Shown: positions 1 to 8,009 of the stretch, piece after piece
Numbering within the stretch: the stretch's first letter is position 1
Layout: every line of letters starts with the position of its first letter
From: a virus
Length of the DNA: 64,000 nucleotides
Virus record (IMG/VR): IMGVR_UViG_3300042558_004148
Location: 271,416-335,415 of that record
Strand: one strand, 5' to 3'
Notes under the pieces: generated by a model
What the model was told of the DNA's origin: nothing
What the model saw: only the letters and a program-made list of their open reading frames with translations
Database searches by the model: none
Made by a program: the position numbers and the translations under genes

Positions 1-843
1 ATCTATTCAACATTGTTAAATGAATTTAGATTATTAGCTGAGCCCATCGAAGATTGGAAACATAAAAGAAACGTCTATGTCACTTCTGATGAAGAACCAA
101 AAGCTGGAGATTATGTATTAGATGATGAGCAAGATGTATTTCAAGTTTTAGAGATAAACCATACGCAAGGAATATTAAGAAGTGATGGATTTACTCATGT
201 AATAGCTATTTGTAAAAAAATAATACTAACAACAGATGACGAACTTATTAAGGATGGTGTACAAGCTATTGATGACGAGTTCTTAGAATGGTTTGTTAGG
301 AATCCAAGTTGTGAGAAAGTTGAGGTCAATTCAATACCAAGATGCTGCGGAAGATGTAATGGAATAGACGATTTATGTTTTACTGATATGACGTGCGATG
401 ATCATAAGGAAAGAGGCTGTGAAATTTGTTATGGAAAGATGGTTGAATATTTCATAATCATTCCAAAAGAAGAACCCAACCGGGAAATAACTTTTGAAAA
501 AGTCTTTGGTGAAGAAAAAAAGAAAGATCTTAAAGAGTTTATTGACAAACATAAAAAAGAAACACTCGACGAAGCTGTTGAAAGATTATTTAATTACCAT
601 TCAAATAATACATCATTGGCTGAAGGTCATTATGATTATATGATGGACAAGGAGGATTTTAAACAAGCATCATATGAATTGGTTAAATGGCAACATGAGC
701 AAGATAAGAATAAGTTTAGCGCGGAGGAGGTCAGAAGAATAGCGGAATGGTCATTTCACTTCTATAAGACTAACGAATTTGATGATGATGAGCTAGAAGC
801 AGAATGGAGCAGAATACTAGATAATAATTTAAAAAAGAAATAA
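1..843 (+). CDS. Hypothetical phage protein, 5' end outside window
   Basis: The frame is open to the window edge, so the true start is probably upstream; a TTG at 13 is the first possible internal start. The middle of the protein holds a cysteine cluster (CCGRC, then several single Cys and a CEIC pair) that could bind a metal. The C-terminal half is acidic and helical. No family is recognised. It heads a rightward set of very small genes separated by only a few bases. Confidence 0.75.
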   Translation: MYSTLLNEFRLLAEPIEDWKHKRNVYVTSDEEPKAGDYVLDDEQDVFQVLEINHTQGILRSDGFTHVIAICKKIILTTDDELIKDGVQAIDDEFLEWFVRNPSCEKVEVNSIPRCCGRCNGIDDLCFTDMTCDDHKERGCEICYGKMVEYFIIIPKEEPNREITFEKVFGEEKKKDLKEFIDKHKKETLDEAVERLFNYHSNNTSLAEGHYDYMMDKEDFKQASYELVKWQHEQDKNKFSAEEVRRIAEWSFHFYKTNEFDDDELEAEWSRILDNNLKKK

Positions 844-847
844 AACC

Positions 848-1075
848 ATGAAAAATTTAGCAAACGTTGAGGTATTTCACATAGAAATCACAGAAAAAGG
901 AGATTTTGCACACATTTCATTTCAAGATTTAGACAATTGGAGGGATATTAATAATGGATTTAACCACATTCGCGTTCCTATGAATTTAAGACCAATTCAA
1001 AAATCTGTTAGAGATAATGTATTAGTCGACCAATCGGTTAAATTAGAATCGGAAGTTCTAAATAAACAATTTTAA
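848..1075 (+). CDS. Small hypothetical protein, 75 aa
   Basis: ATG four bases after the preceding stop, in a tight rightward operon. Soluble, mixed alpha/beta composition, no recognisable motif. Function unknown. Confidence 0.65.
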   Translation: MKNLANVEVFHIEITEKGDFAHISFQDLDNWRDINNGFNHIRVPMNLRPIQKSVRDNVLVDQSVKLESEVLNKQF

Positions 1076-1087
1076 AGAAATAAGATC

Positions 1088-1330
1088 ATGGAACAATCAG
1101 CAGTAGAATGGTTAGAGCTTCAATTAAATTCAAAGTCCATTATTACGAAAAGCTTATTTAAGCAAGCCAAAGAAATGGGGAATCAACAACAAGACAAATT
1201 TGCTATTGACTTCTTTAACTGGTGTAACTCTGAAGATGCAGAAGATCTATTACACGATTTAATAATGGTTGGGGAAGTAGACAAAAATGTAACAATAGAA
1301 CAAATATTAGAAATTTATAAAAACAAATAG
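1088..1330 (+). CDS. Small protein, MEQSAVEWL family, copy 1
   Basis: 80 aa. The start MEQSAVEWLxxQ and a following FKQAKEM-like segment are shared with the gene at 1518, and even the upstream bases and start codon context are repeated, so the two are paralogues from a local duplication. This small family is common in phages of Bacteroidota as far as I recall; no function is known. Helical and acidic. Confidence 0.75.
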   Translation: MEQSAVEWLELQLNSKSIITKSLFKQAKEMGNQQQDKFAIDFFNWCNSEDAEDLLHDLIMVGEVDKNVTIEQILEIYKNK

Positions 1331-1333
1331 GAT

Positions 1334-1513
1334 ATGGAACCAAAGCAAACACCTTTAGAAGAACTTAGACAATCCGATTTAAAACACTATGATGAATTAT
1401 CAACAGAATGCCATCATTGGTCAAGTGGTGTACCAAGAGCAATAAATTTTTATTACGATTATAAAAAAATGAATTTAATTCAAAGAATTAAATTAGCATT
1501 TAAAAACAAATAA
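1334..1513 (+). CDS. Small hypothetical protein, 59 aa
   Basis: ATG three bases after the previous stop and stop four bases before the next ATG, which fits the packing of its neighbours. The protein is Tyr- and Lys-rich with a basic C-terminus (IKLAFKNK). No family recognised. Confidence 0.6.
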   Translation: MEPKQTPLEELRQSDLKHYDELSTECHHWSSGVPRAINFYYDYKKMNLIQRIKLAFKNK

Positions 1514-1517
1514 GATC

Positions 1518-1760
1518 ATGGAACAATCAGCAGTAGAATGGTTAGTAGAACAATTTGAAAAAATAGTATTTTACAGTGAAGAAGCTAAAGAAAATACTAT
1601 TAAACAAGCCAAAGAAATGCAAGAAAAACAATTATTAGAAATGCTTCACAAGTTTGGATTTGATTACACATACAATTACAGAGGAGAAAAAACTATTTAT
1701 GAGTGGATCCCTGAATGGTTTGAAGAACAAAAAAGATTAGAACAATTAAAAAATAAATAA
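1518..1760 (+). CDS. Small protein, MEQSAVEWL family, copy 2
   Basis: 80 aa paralogue of the gene at 1088, sharing MEQSAVEWL and KQAKEM. The rest is diverged, strongly helical and charged. The identical upstream context suggests tandem duplication with one gene caught between the copies. Function unknown. Confidence 0.75.
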   Translation: MEQSAVEWLVEQFEKIVFYSEEAKENTIKQAKEMQEKQLLEMLHKFGFDYTYNYRGEKTIYEWIPEWFEEQKRLEQLKNK

Positions 1761-1763
1761 GAT

Positions 1764-2006
1764 ATGAAAGCATTTTACCTGAAAAGCTCAGTAACAAAAG
1801 ACTTAACTCGTTCTTTTGAAGACATTATTAAAGATAGTGAAAATAATCCAGAATCATTTATCCCGGAAACTATGGAGATGAAGATGGGATTGGAATCTAT
1901 TGATATCCCTGAACATTTAGTTGAAAAATTCAAAGAACATTTCCACGATACTAAATCTCCTATAATGGAGGAAGAGATAATGGGGTTTTTAGAAAAAAAC
2001 AAATAG
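1764..2006 (+). CDS. Small hypothetical protein, 80 aa
   Basis: ATG four bases after the preceding stop. Acidic protein without membrane segment, metal motif or recognisable domain. It follows the operon spacing of its neighbours. Confidence 0.6.
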   Translation: MKAFYLKSSVTKDLTRSFEDIIKDSENNPESFIPETMEMKMGLESIDIPEHLVEKFKEHFHDTKSPIMEEEIMGFLEKNK

Positions 2007-2010
2007 GATC

Positions 2011-2262
2011 ATGAAGGTAACGGAAACAGCACAAAGCAAAAGAAAACACCACACAGTAGAGGTAGATGGTATTCCTTATTTTAGAAATGAATATTTTGAG
2101 TTTAATTTCGAAAAGAATAAATGGGTGAGAGAAAAACTAGGCTGGAGTATCGGAGATGAGAAAGGCGAAGGACCTTATGTAGAACCTAAAGGTGCTCTCG
2201 ACAGTCTAAGTAAGTACACCTCTCAGGAATTGGAAGAAATGTTTAAAAAACTAAATAAGTAA
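2011..2262 (+). CDS. Small hypothetical protein, 83 aa
   Basis: Starts four bases after the previous stop. Lys/Glu-rich with several Trp and Tyr residues (KWVREKLGW). No known domain. Same operon. Confidence 0.6.
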   Translation: MKVTETAQSKRKHHTVEVDGIPYFRNEYFEFNFEKNKWVREKLGWSIGDEKGEGPYVEPKGALDSLSKYTSQELEEMFKKLNK

Positions 2263-2266
2263 AATT

Positions 2267-2353
2267 GTGATAGCGGTAACAGTAACAGTGATTGTAGCCT
2301 TTGCAATTAGTTTTAAAGATAGATTTCTAGATTATTTGAATAACAGAAAATAA
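2267..2353 (+). CDS. Possible 28-aa membrane microprotein (GTG start)
   Basis: A GTG four bases after the preceding stop opens a frame of one hydrophobic helix (AVTVTVIVAFAISF) followed by a charged tail. Spacing fits the operon, but the non-ATG start and length make this tentative. Confidence 0.35.
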   Translation: MIAVTVTVIVAFAISFKDRFLDYLNNRK

Positions 2354-2411
2354 TTAAACAGGGAAGCTGAAAACTGTATAGAGTAAGCAACATACATAAA
2401 TTTATACATAA

Positions 2412-2684
2412 ATGTACACATTAAGAACAATTGAAACAGATGGAAGAGAAGTAAATCTGTATTTAGGAAGTCATTACACGATCCATAAAAAAGGAAGTGT
2501 AAGCGGAGAAGAATTCAAGCATAAAATTGACCAATTCTTTGGTGAGTCTTGTAGTGAAAACGAACATCCAGAACAAGTGAAATCTTTTATTGATGCAGAG
2601 AATTTACCAAACTCCCTACCTTTATATTGGGATAAAAACCACTACATCGTAAATGAATCAGGTAAAACATTTCAAAAACTTTAA
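2412..2684 (+). CDS. Small hypothetical protein, 90 aa
   Basis: Begins MYTLRT, similar to the MYTLKT start of the gene at 21325, so the two may be related. Mixed beta-rich composition, no catalytic motif seen. ATG lies about 60 bases after the previous frame. Confidence 0.65.
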   Translation: MYTLRTIETDGREVNLYLGSHYTIHKKGSVSGEEFKHKIDQFFGESCSENEHPEQVKSFIDAENLPNSLPLYWDKNHYIVNESGKTFQKL

Positions 2685-2697
2685 AAAAAGAATCAAG

Positions 2698-2901
2698 ATG
2701 ACATCAGAAAGAATCAAAGAGATACAAGACCAAACGGCTTATCCGGAGAGTAGAAGTGTTATGCTAGCATTAAAGCAGGTATGGAATGAGTGCGAACAGG
2801 ATAAGTCCAAATACACGCTAGACGATCTAAAAGAAGCCTATTCGATGGGTAGAACGGGTAAGAGCATTAGGGATTTTAATCAAACGTTTGAGAGAAAGTA
2901 G
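2698..2901 (+). CDS. Small protein, 67 aa, TAYPxSxSVxLALKQVWNE type
   Basis: I chose ATG 2698 (MTSERIKEIQ) over an upstream in-frame start that overlaps the previous gene. The segment TAYPESRSVMLALKQVWNE is one I recognise from many Bacteroidota phage proteins of unknown role. Helical; no enzymatic motif. Confidence 0.7.
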   Translation: MTSERIKEIQDQTAYPESRSVMLALKQVWNECEQDKSKYTLDDLKEAYSMGRTGKSIRDFNQTFERK

Positions 2902-2904
2902 GTT

Positions 2905-3087
2905 ATGGCAAATGCAAAACTTCACATCATCTGCGGTAACTGTGGACAGAACGACATGTTCGAACACCACATAAGTATCGAAATTGATGATGACACAGAC
3001 GAGGAAAGACAAGTGGTGTATATTGCTTGTAATAACTGTGGCACTTTACACGATTTAGAGAACAATTCAGAATTTATAAAAAAATAA
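2905..3087 (+). CDS. Zinc-ribbon protein, 60 aa
   Basis: Two CxxC knuckles, CGNCG near residue 10 and CNNCG near residue 42, are spaced as in a zinc ribbon, with an acidic loop between. Probably a small nucleic-acid or protein adaptor; target unknown. Start three bases after the previous stop. Confidence 0.75.
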   Translation: MANAKLHIICGNCGQNDMFEHHISIEIDDDTDEERQVVYIACNNCGTLHDLENNSEFIKK

Positions 3088-3090
3088 CAC

Positions 3091-3318
3091 ATGTCACATT
3101 CATCACCGGAAGGAATAATTTTAGGTAAAGGATCCAGATTGATATCATTTGATGCATCCATCAATGAAGAGAAAGTTATAAGCATAAAACAGGAACCCAA
3201 GTACAATGATCTGGCAGTAAAAAGATTATTGGTGGAATTAAGACACGACATCCTTATTAAGGGGGATGTTGACTTGGAAGAATGGTGGAATCAAAAAGAA
3301 AATAAGAATTTATTATGA
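3091..3318 (+). CDS. Small hypothetical protein, 75 aa
   Basis: Three bases after the zinc-ribbon gene; its stop overlaps the next start in an ATGA junction, which suggests translational coupling. No domain recognised. Confidence 0.6.
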   Translation: MSHSSPEGIILGKGSRLISFDASINEEKVISIKQEPKYNDLAVKRLLVELRHDILIKGDVDLEEWWNQKENKNLL

Positions 3319-3482
3319 AAAAATTAAATTGGTCAGGCTTCGGAATAACATTCCTCCTGTGCATGTTAGCAGGATTTGCAAGAGAGCAGGAAGGGGAAAC
3401 ACTATTACAAAGCGCAATCATAGGAGGAGTCTTTGGTGTGGTGTTTGGTGTAATGATCCTGATAATGGGAAGAAAAGATTAG
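3315..3482 (+). CDS. Two-helix membrane protein, 55 aa
   Basis: Starts within the stop of the previous gene (ATGA overlap). Two hydrophobic segments, around residues 6-20 and 33-51, flank a short charged loop (REQEGE). This fits better than the overlapping frame, which is basic and lacks operon spacing. Function unknown. Confidence 0.65.
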   Translation: MKKLNWSGFGITFLLCMLAGFAREQEGETLLQSAIIGGVFGVVFGVMILIMGRKD

Positions 3483-3508
3483 TAATCAGCAATTAAAGAA
3501 AAAAGAAT

Positions 3509-3766
3509 ATGAAAAGAGTAGCAATTACAGCATTATTATTTGGTGTACTATCATCATGTAACTTAGACAACCAAAACGAAAACAATGTTGTTGAATCTAT
3601 AGATTCACATAAACCACTTCATGTAAGCAAGATGCAGATTGAAACGTTGTCGGATGAGGTTGGTCACGGTCTGCACAAGGTAACATTAACTTCAGACAAA
3701 GACACGATCAACGTTCTAATCTATCGTGGAGTTGAGAGTGTGACCATGATACAGATTGATAAATAA
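3509..3766 (+). CDS. Small lipoprotein, 85 aa
   Basis: N-terminal signal with a lipobox ending LSSC at about residue 17, so a lipid-anchored protein exported by the host. The mature part ends in a beta-rich segment (DTINVLIYRGVESVTMIQI). A surface role such as superinfection exclusion is possible but not shown. Confidence 0.7.
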   Translation: MKRVAITALLFGVLSSCNLDNQNENNVVESIDSHKPLHVSKMQIETLSDEVGHGLHKVTLTSDKDTINVLIYRGVESVTMIQIDK

Positions 3767-3768
3767 CG

Positions 3769-4017
3769 ATGTGCATAAAAACATTTCTTTCCCTATTCAA
3801 AAAAACCAGAATAGAATACGAAAATAGGAATAGTCAATGGAACAGCGGACATATAATGGTTTATGTTAAAGGTGAGTTGATGGAACATATATTTGTCGAC
3901 GAGTACCTAGAGAACAATAAACATGAAGATGTGGTTGGTGTGGATGACATTATAGATCTGATGAAGATCAAATATGGTATAAGGAAGGTTGTGGAGGATG
4001 TTCACGATTGGAGATAA
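3769..4017 (+). CDS. Small hypothetical protein, 82 aa
   Basis: ATG three bases after the lipoprotein stop. Basic N-terminus, acidic C-terminus, no domain recognised. Last gene of the first rightward operon; a bidirectional terminator follows. Confidence 0.6.
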   Translation: MCIKTFLSLFKKTRIEYENRNSQWNSGHIMVYVKGELMEHIFVDEYLENNKHEDVVGVDDIIDLMKIKYGIRKVVEDVHDWR

Positions 4018-4029
4018 ACAGCAGTAACT

Positions 4030-4058
4030 AAAAAAGCAGACCTAAGTCTGCTTTTTTT
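4030..4058 (+). terminator. Bidirectional terminator between convergent genes
   Basis: Hairpin AGCAGAC/GTCTGCT with an A-run before and a T-run after, so it can stop transcripts from both sides. Confidence 0.85.
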
Positions 4059-4080
4059 ATATACGGTGATATCGAATCAC

Positions 4081-4779
4081 TTATTGCTTTCCCTTGCTTT
4101 GAAGTTCCTTACTGTACTCAGCAACTGGAACTGGTGTTCCTACAGGATAAGGAAATCCTACTTTAGCTGCAGTTACAGAAGTCTGTCCATTCTTAACAGG
4201 AACTGCTATTCGTAATGGAACTGCTGCTTCATTAAGTGGACCATAAACTTTAGCCAACACGATACCTGTTGATGTTGTATCAACGATAACACCCGGCATT
4301 GCAAACATGTTGCTCTCACTTGTAGCTGGTGAATCTAAGTCGATGACGAATGCTCTATTCACAGGAGCCATCATTTCCCATTCCTTTGTTGTTGGATTGA
4401 ATTGAGGAATTGTTGTTGATGCATCGTAGTACCAGAATAATGACCACACAGTATTAGCTGTTCCATCTGGGCTTTGAAAGTTTTTCTTTACATTGAAATC
4501 TCCGTAGGTTCCACTAACACCTTCCATTGCTAGATTGGATAGCGATGGTCCTGATAGCACTGGACATATTGCACACCCTTCAGCATACTCAACCCCCTGT
4601 ACAACAATCTTTCTTCCTGTAGGAACTGCTGCTGATGCACCACAAAAAGCAAAAGCTCCTTGGTGAACTTTCACTATGGTGTCCTTGTCCTTCTTGATGT
4701 CTTCAACAGTTTCTGGTTTTGTACTTGTGTTGCAGCTGAATAGCAGAGCAACCACAGCACCTAAAATAATCTTTTTCAT
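4081..4779 (-). CDS. Lipoprotein, 232 aa
   Basis: Signal peptide with lipobox LLFSC near residue 16, then a charged linker (EDIKKDKD). Later residues include CGASAA and a CAICP pair. No enzymatic family recognised. It has a lone late-type box about 30 bases upstream, unlike the accessory genes. Probably an outer-membrane-anchored or virion-associated protein. Confidence 0.75.
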   Translation of the reverse strand: MKKIILGAVVALLFSCNTSTKPETVEDIKKDKDTIVKVHQGAFAFCGASAAVPTGRKIVVQGVEYAEGCAICPVLSGPSLSNLAMEGVSGTYGDFNVKKNFQSPDGTANTVWSLFWYYDASTTIPQFNPTTKEWEMMAPVNRAFVIDLDSPATSESNMFAMPGVIVDTTSTGIVLAKVYGPLNEAAVPLRIAVPVKNGQTSVTAAKVGFPYPVGTPVPVAEYSKELQSKGKQ

Positions 4780-4809
4780 AATTTGATTTTGTTTATGTTA
4801 TTAATGACT

Positions 4810-4820
4810 CTATATATCCG
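4810..4820 (-). promoter_or_regulatory. Late-type box GGATATATAG
   Basis: GGATATATAG on the minus strand about 30 bases before the lipoprotein ATG, with no T-run/ATC element upstream. Confidence 0.5.
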
Positions 4821-4823
4821 CAC

Positions 4824-4850
4824 AAAAAAAGCAGACGTTTATCTGCTTTC
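4824..4850 (-). terminator. Terminator after the annexin-like gene
   Basis: On the minus strand, AGCAGAT and GTCTGCT pair and are followed by seven T. Confidence 0.75.
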
Positions 4851-4868
4851 ATATTATTATTTCAATAT

Positions 4869-5441
4869 TTAGAATTTCATTCCGAATTTCTTAATGATGC
4901 TATTAACCTTTGCAAGTTCTTCTTCGTCTAGCTCCTCTTTCAACCAGTAACTAAGAGCTGTTGATTTCATATTTGGATTTTTCTTATAGTAATCCTCTCT
5001 TGCTTTATAATAAGCATTAACGTTCTTATGTTCATTCTTGTCCCAGCTTGAGAATATGTCCTTTATTGTTAGTGGATAAAGTTTCCATTGATTACTAACG
5101 TGTTTAGTGAAAGCATCTGGAGTTCCTATTAGTGCAGGTATCAGTGATCCTATTCCTTGGTATTTATCATATTCCAGTCCAAGTAAATCCCAAATTGAAG
5201 ACAGTTCAATTAGCTCTTCCTTTGTTTTAATCTTGGAAAAAACTGCATATACTGCATCCTCGTCAGTTCCTGTACCTCTCATTGCTTTTAGCAGAGCCTT
5301 ACAATTTCCAGCTGCTTGTTTTGCTTTTGGATTCTTCTTAAAAAAATCAACTATCACTTTAGGATCGGACTCCTTGCTAGCCAGTTCATTAAGTACGCCA
5401 TGCTCGTCGCTAAATGCTTCGAATAATTTAATGTGTTTCAT
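4869..5441 (-). CDS. Tagged protein with annexin-like repeat, 190 aa
   Basis: Starts MKHIKLFEAF, the N-terminal tag shared by many unrelated proteins here; LFE fits a (L/I)xE prohead-protease site. Residues about 49-85 read LLKAMRGTGTDEDAVY and continue as a helical bundle. GxGTDED is the hallmark calcium-loop of annexin repeats. Only one repeat is seen instead of four. I infer a packaged protein; membrane or calcium binding is a guess from the loop. Confidence 0.75.
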   Translation of the reverse strand: MKHIKLFEAFSDEHGVLNELASKESDPKVIVDFFKKNPKAKQAAGNCKALLKAMRGTGTDEDAVYAVFSKIKTKEELIELSSIWDLLGLEYDKYQGIGSLIPALIGTPDAFTKHVSNQWKLYPLTIKDIFSSWDKNEHKNVNAYYKAREDYYKKNPNMKSTALSYWLKEELDEEELAKVNSIIKKFGMKF

Positions 5442-5464
5442 ATTACTTATTGTTTTTTGATACT

Positions 5465-5474
5465 CTATATATTC
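5465..5474 (-). promoter_or_regulatory. Late-type box GAATATATAG
   Basis: Lone box about 23 bases upstream of the annexin-like gene on the minus strand. Confidence 0.5.
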
Positions 5475-5476
5475 TT

Positions 5477-5878
5477 CTATAACGTGGAATCGCCGGCACC
5501 TTTATGAATTAATTCGATTGATGCGGGCGGGATCTTTTCAAATGTGATAACTCTCTTGTCTTCAGGTTCAAAGTTGGGATCAACGTACCACGTGTTACTT
5601 AGACCACCTGTATCTATTCTATAGATGTCATCATCGTATGTGGAATCCCACCAATCCTTCTTATCATCACTGTTAACTGCAAAGATGACTTCACCATCAA
5701 TGTCGGTATCAGATAGCCAGCTTTCACCCTTTCCCTTTGGCACCAGACCCTCTCTTGAGATTGTGTCTCTAAATATGGGATTGGACGTGTGATACAGATA
5801 TTGGTTTGGTGACACCTGTACTAAATGAGTATTAGATGATTCGGATATAAACTTCTCGAATAGTTCAATGTGTTTCAT
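5477..5878 (-). CDS. Tagged ADP-ribosyltransferase-like protein, 133 aa
   Basis: Starts MKHIELFEKF (tag). After about residue 26 it reads QYLYHTSNPIFRDTISREGL, the YHxT...I...GL opening typical of small ADP-ribosyltransferase and RNA 2'-phosphotransferase folds; an SxxxDIDGEVIFAV strand and a FEKIPPASIELI ending follow. No full catalytic triad can be assigned by eye. T4 carries a tagged, injected ADP-ribosyltransferase (Alt), so an analogous role is attractive but inferred. Confidence 0.6.
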   Translation of the reverse strand: MKHIELFEKFISESSNTHLVQVSPNQYLYHTSNPIFRDTISREGLVPKGKGESWLSDTDIDGEVIFAVNSDDKKDWWDSTYDDDIYRIDTGGLSNTWYVDPNFEPEDKRVITFEKIPPASIELIHKGAGDSTL

Positions 5879-5881
5879 GTT

Positions 5882-5891
5882 CTATATATCA
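5882..5891 (-). promoter_or_regulatory. Late-type box abutting the start codon
   Basis: TGATATATAG on the minus strand, three bases (AAC) before ATG. The same box-AAC-ATG arrangement occurs at 6943. A normal start site would give an almost leaderless mRNA. Confidence 0.45.
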
Positions 5892-6942
5892 CGGTTGTCA
5901 TTGGGCCTTTTCGGGGTAGATCTCCCAGAGGGCCCGGCCTCCAAATAGATTATACCAATAACAATACTAATACTAACAACCATGCCAATACCAATACTCA
6001 TAGTACTACTAGAGAGAGTCCTAGAGAGAGTCATAGAGAGAGAAGAAGTACTAGATAGACTAGAGAGAAGAACCAATAACATATTCCGTATCACAGTAGA
6101 CAAGTACATGAGCATAGACAAGTACATAGACATAGACACAAGCTTAGACATCATGTCCAACCTCATCCTATACTAGATAGAAACGACCAGTAGCATAGAC
6201 ACGTACATACACATAGTAACAGACCCAAACCAAGACTTATACTAGAGAGGCATAGAGTGGTTCATAGAGAGAGAAGACAGAGAGAGAAAGGTCAACCAAA
6301 CCCCTAGCCAATAGGCTTCATTAGAGAAGACCTTATAGATCCAACCGGATAGGCCCATTAACATAGTATGGTAGTAAGATACTATGTGGGATAGTCCCCT
6401 GTCATTCGCGTTAAAAGGGCCCGTTTGCAAGCCCCTCTCCAGGGCTGAGCTACCACCCAGGGTGTATATACACGGATTTCTCGGATGCCTCGTTTTCCCA
6501 TCCACATACCCACGGTTTCCATGTGTCCAAGCCAATCTGGAAAAATGTGGTATATTGTGGTAAAAAGTGTGATTTTGGGCCGAGTTCACCCTGCCCCGGT
6601 TGGATCCCAAAAGACCCGCCTCGAAAACCGCCCCGTATGGTCCATTGAGCGGCCTTATTTCCTTGCCCCGCCTCAGCTTGGTCAGGATACCAAGGATTCC
6701 CAGATCCACCCGCCTATCTCTATGTGATTCCGTATGTGATTCCAGTCTTCATTCTCTCTCTATACACCTCGGACTATCTCTCTCTAGTATCCTCTTTAGT
6801 TCTCTCTCTTCTCTCTATAGTACTAGGAGACGGAACAGTATTAGATTTATTTATTTGGGGCCGGATTTTTCTGAGGGTTGGGGTTAAGGTTAAGCTTCTG
6901 TTGCCCGCGGTGTTTCTCCCGTAGAGACGTGGATAATCCTGA
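5892..6942. other. Gene-poor 1 kb spacer of unusual composition
   Basis: Between two outward-facing tagged genes. Left part (about 6000-6300) is rich in GAGAGAG, CATAGAC and CTAG-containing short repeats; right part (about 6740-6840) is rich in the complementary CTCTCTC, CTAG and TACT strings; the centre is GC-richer with many CC/GG words. Open frames here are low-complexity and have no start context. It also holds one ACATAGTATG repeat. Candidate cis-acting region. Confidence 0.5.
6361..6387. repeat. ACATAGTATG inverted repeat, copy 1
   Basis: ACATAGTATG and ATACTATGT arms around a 7-9 base spacer. The only copy without an adjacent T-run/ATC promoter. Confidence 0.7.
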
Positions 6943-6952
6943 CGATATATAG
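6943..6952 (+). promoter_or_regulatory. Late-type box abutting the start codon
   Basis: CGATATATAG, then AAC, then ATG of the DUF5661-like gene; mirror image of the arrangement at 5882. Confidence 0.45.
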
Positions 6953-6955
6953 AAC

Positions 6956-7735
6956 ATGAAACACATCAAACTATTCGAAGAACATATCCCAGGTGGCAGA
7001 GCCTCCGGGATGACCATAGACCAACTTGCTGCATCCCACGGTGTAGAAGTTGAAGACATCCATAAACAACTGGCGGTGGGCATTGAAGTTGAAATGGAAC
7101 ACACCACAGATAGAGAGAAGGCCGAGGAGATTGCGATGGATCACGTATCTGAAGATCCCCAGTACTACACCAAGCTAATCCAGAAAGGGATAGCGGACGA
7201 ACCCTCAGCGATCAAGAAGTTCAAAGAGCTTTATGAGGGAGACTGGTTCGATTCACATCCAGACCATCCAGCTAACCAAGAGGACGCTAGAACTAAGATG
7301 GAGGTTGACTACCCATCTGCTAAGACCAAGTTTACAGGGTTCGCTAACCTACACATATCGGATCAGCTTGGTATCCTAGTAGGTAAGCCCGAGGTAGGCG
7401 GCGGGGTATGGGTAGTTAACACAGATGACCTACCCGAGGAATACCAATACTGTGTGGAGATCGGGGATGACGAATGGGAATGCGAGATAGCATCGGAATC
7501 GTTGGTTAACTACGCCACTGACCTATATGACGAGGGTGATAAGGGTGAAGGGTTAGCAGACTGGGAAGACGGGGTTAAGTTGGTTAAGGTTGACGAGGAG
7601 TTAAGGAACGAGTTGCTTGAATCATTCGAAAGATCTCTTAGACCTTCACACCGTTGGCAAGCCAGAACCAGAAGTAATGCAGTGATCTCTTCTCTTAAAC
7701 AAGTCATATGGGAGTTACCAAAGCTTCAATTATAA
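6956..7735 (+). CDS. Tagged DUF5661-like protein, 259 aa
   Basis: Starts MKHIKLFEEH (tag). Residues about 20-75 (MTIDQLAASHGVEVEDIHKQ, then GIEVEMEHT, then AMDHVSEDPQYY) match the pattern I know as DUF5661, a helical domain common in phage proteins. The remaining part is acidic and ends in a basic tail. GC content and codon use are higher than in neighbours. Virion location is inferred from tag and late-type box. Confidence 0.8.
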   Translation: MKHIKLFEEHIPGGRASGMTIDQLAASHGVEVEDIHKQLAVGIEVEMEHTTDREKAEEIAMDHVSEDPQYYTKLIQKGIADEPSAIKKFKELYEGDWFDSHPDHPANQEDARTKMEVDYPSAKTKFTGFANLHISDQLGILVGKPEVGGGVWVVNTDDLPEEYQYCVEIGDDEWECEIASESLVNYATDLYDEGDKGEGLADWEDGVKLVKVDEELRNELLESFERSLRPSHRWQARTRSNAVISSLKQVIWELPKLQL

Positions 7736-7758
7736 TATCTGTTGTTAATAACATTTCA

Positions 7759-7789
7759 AACACCTCGGATTTCTCTTAGGTGTTTTTTT
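7759..7789 (+). terminator. Terminator after the DUF5661-like gene
   Basis: AACACCT/AGGTGTT hairpin followed by T-run. Confidence 0.8.
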
Positions 7790-7873
7790 GTATCCCAACC
7801 TTTCCCCAATATAAAATTACGATATTTTCTCGAGATAAAAAAATAAAACGCCAATTATTTTTTATACCCATAT

Positions 7874-7900
7874 ACATACTATGGTCGTAACATACTATGT
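7874..7900. repeat. ACATAGTATG-type repeat, copy 2
   Basis: ACATACTATG appears twice in direct orientation around GTCGTA, followed by GTGCGGGCG. The left arm is flipped relative to other copies. It lies 13 bases before a promoter. Confidence 0.65.
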
Positions 7901-7912
7901 GCGGGCGTGTAA

Positions 7913-7945
7913 TTTTTTTATCCCGGGATTTTTTATTATATTTGC
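7913..7945 (+). promoter_or_regulatory. T-run/ATC promoter
   Basis: T7-ATCCCGG, then TTATATTTGC as -7 box. First member of the family in the window; drives the membrane gene at 8010. Confidence 0.65.
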
Positions 7946-8009
7946 TCTGATGAAATAAAATAATTTAATTTATTTCATATATAGAACTATAACAAAAACT
8001 TTTTGATTT

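Noticed and set aside
5882-6924. Several overlapping open frames on both strands in the 1 kb spacer
   Set aside because: Low-complexity Ser/Met/Arg/Leu-rich translations of GAGAGA and CTCTCT words, no start context, no promoter or family match.
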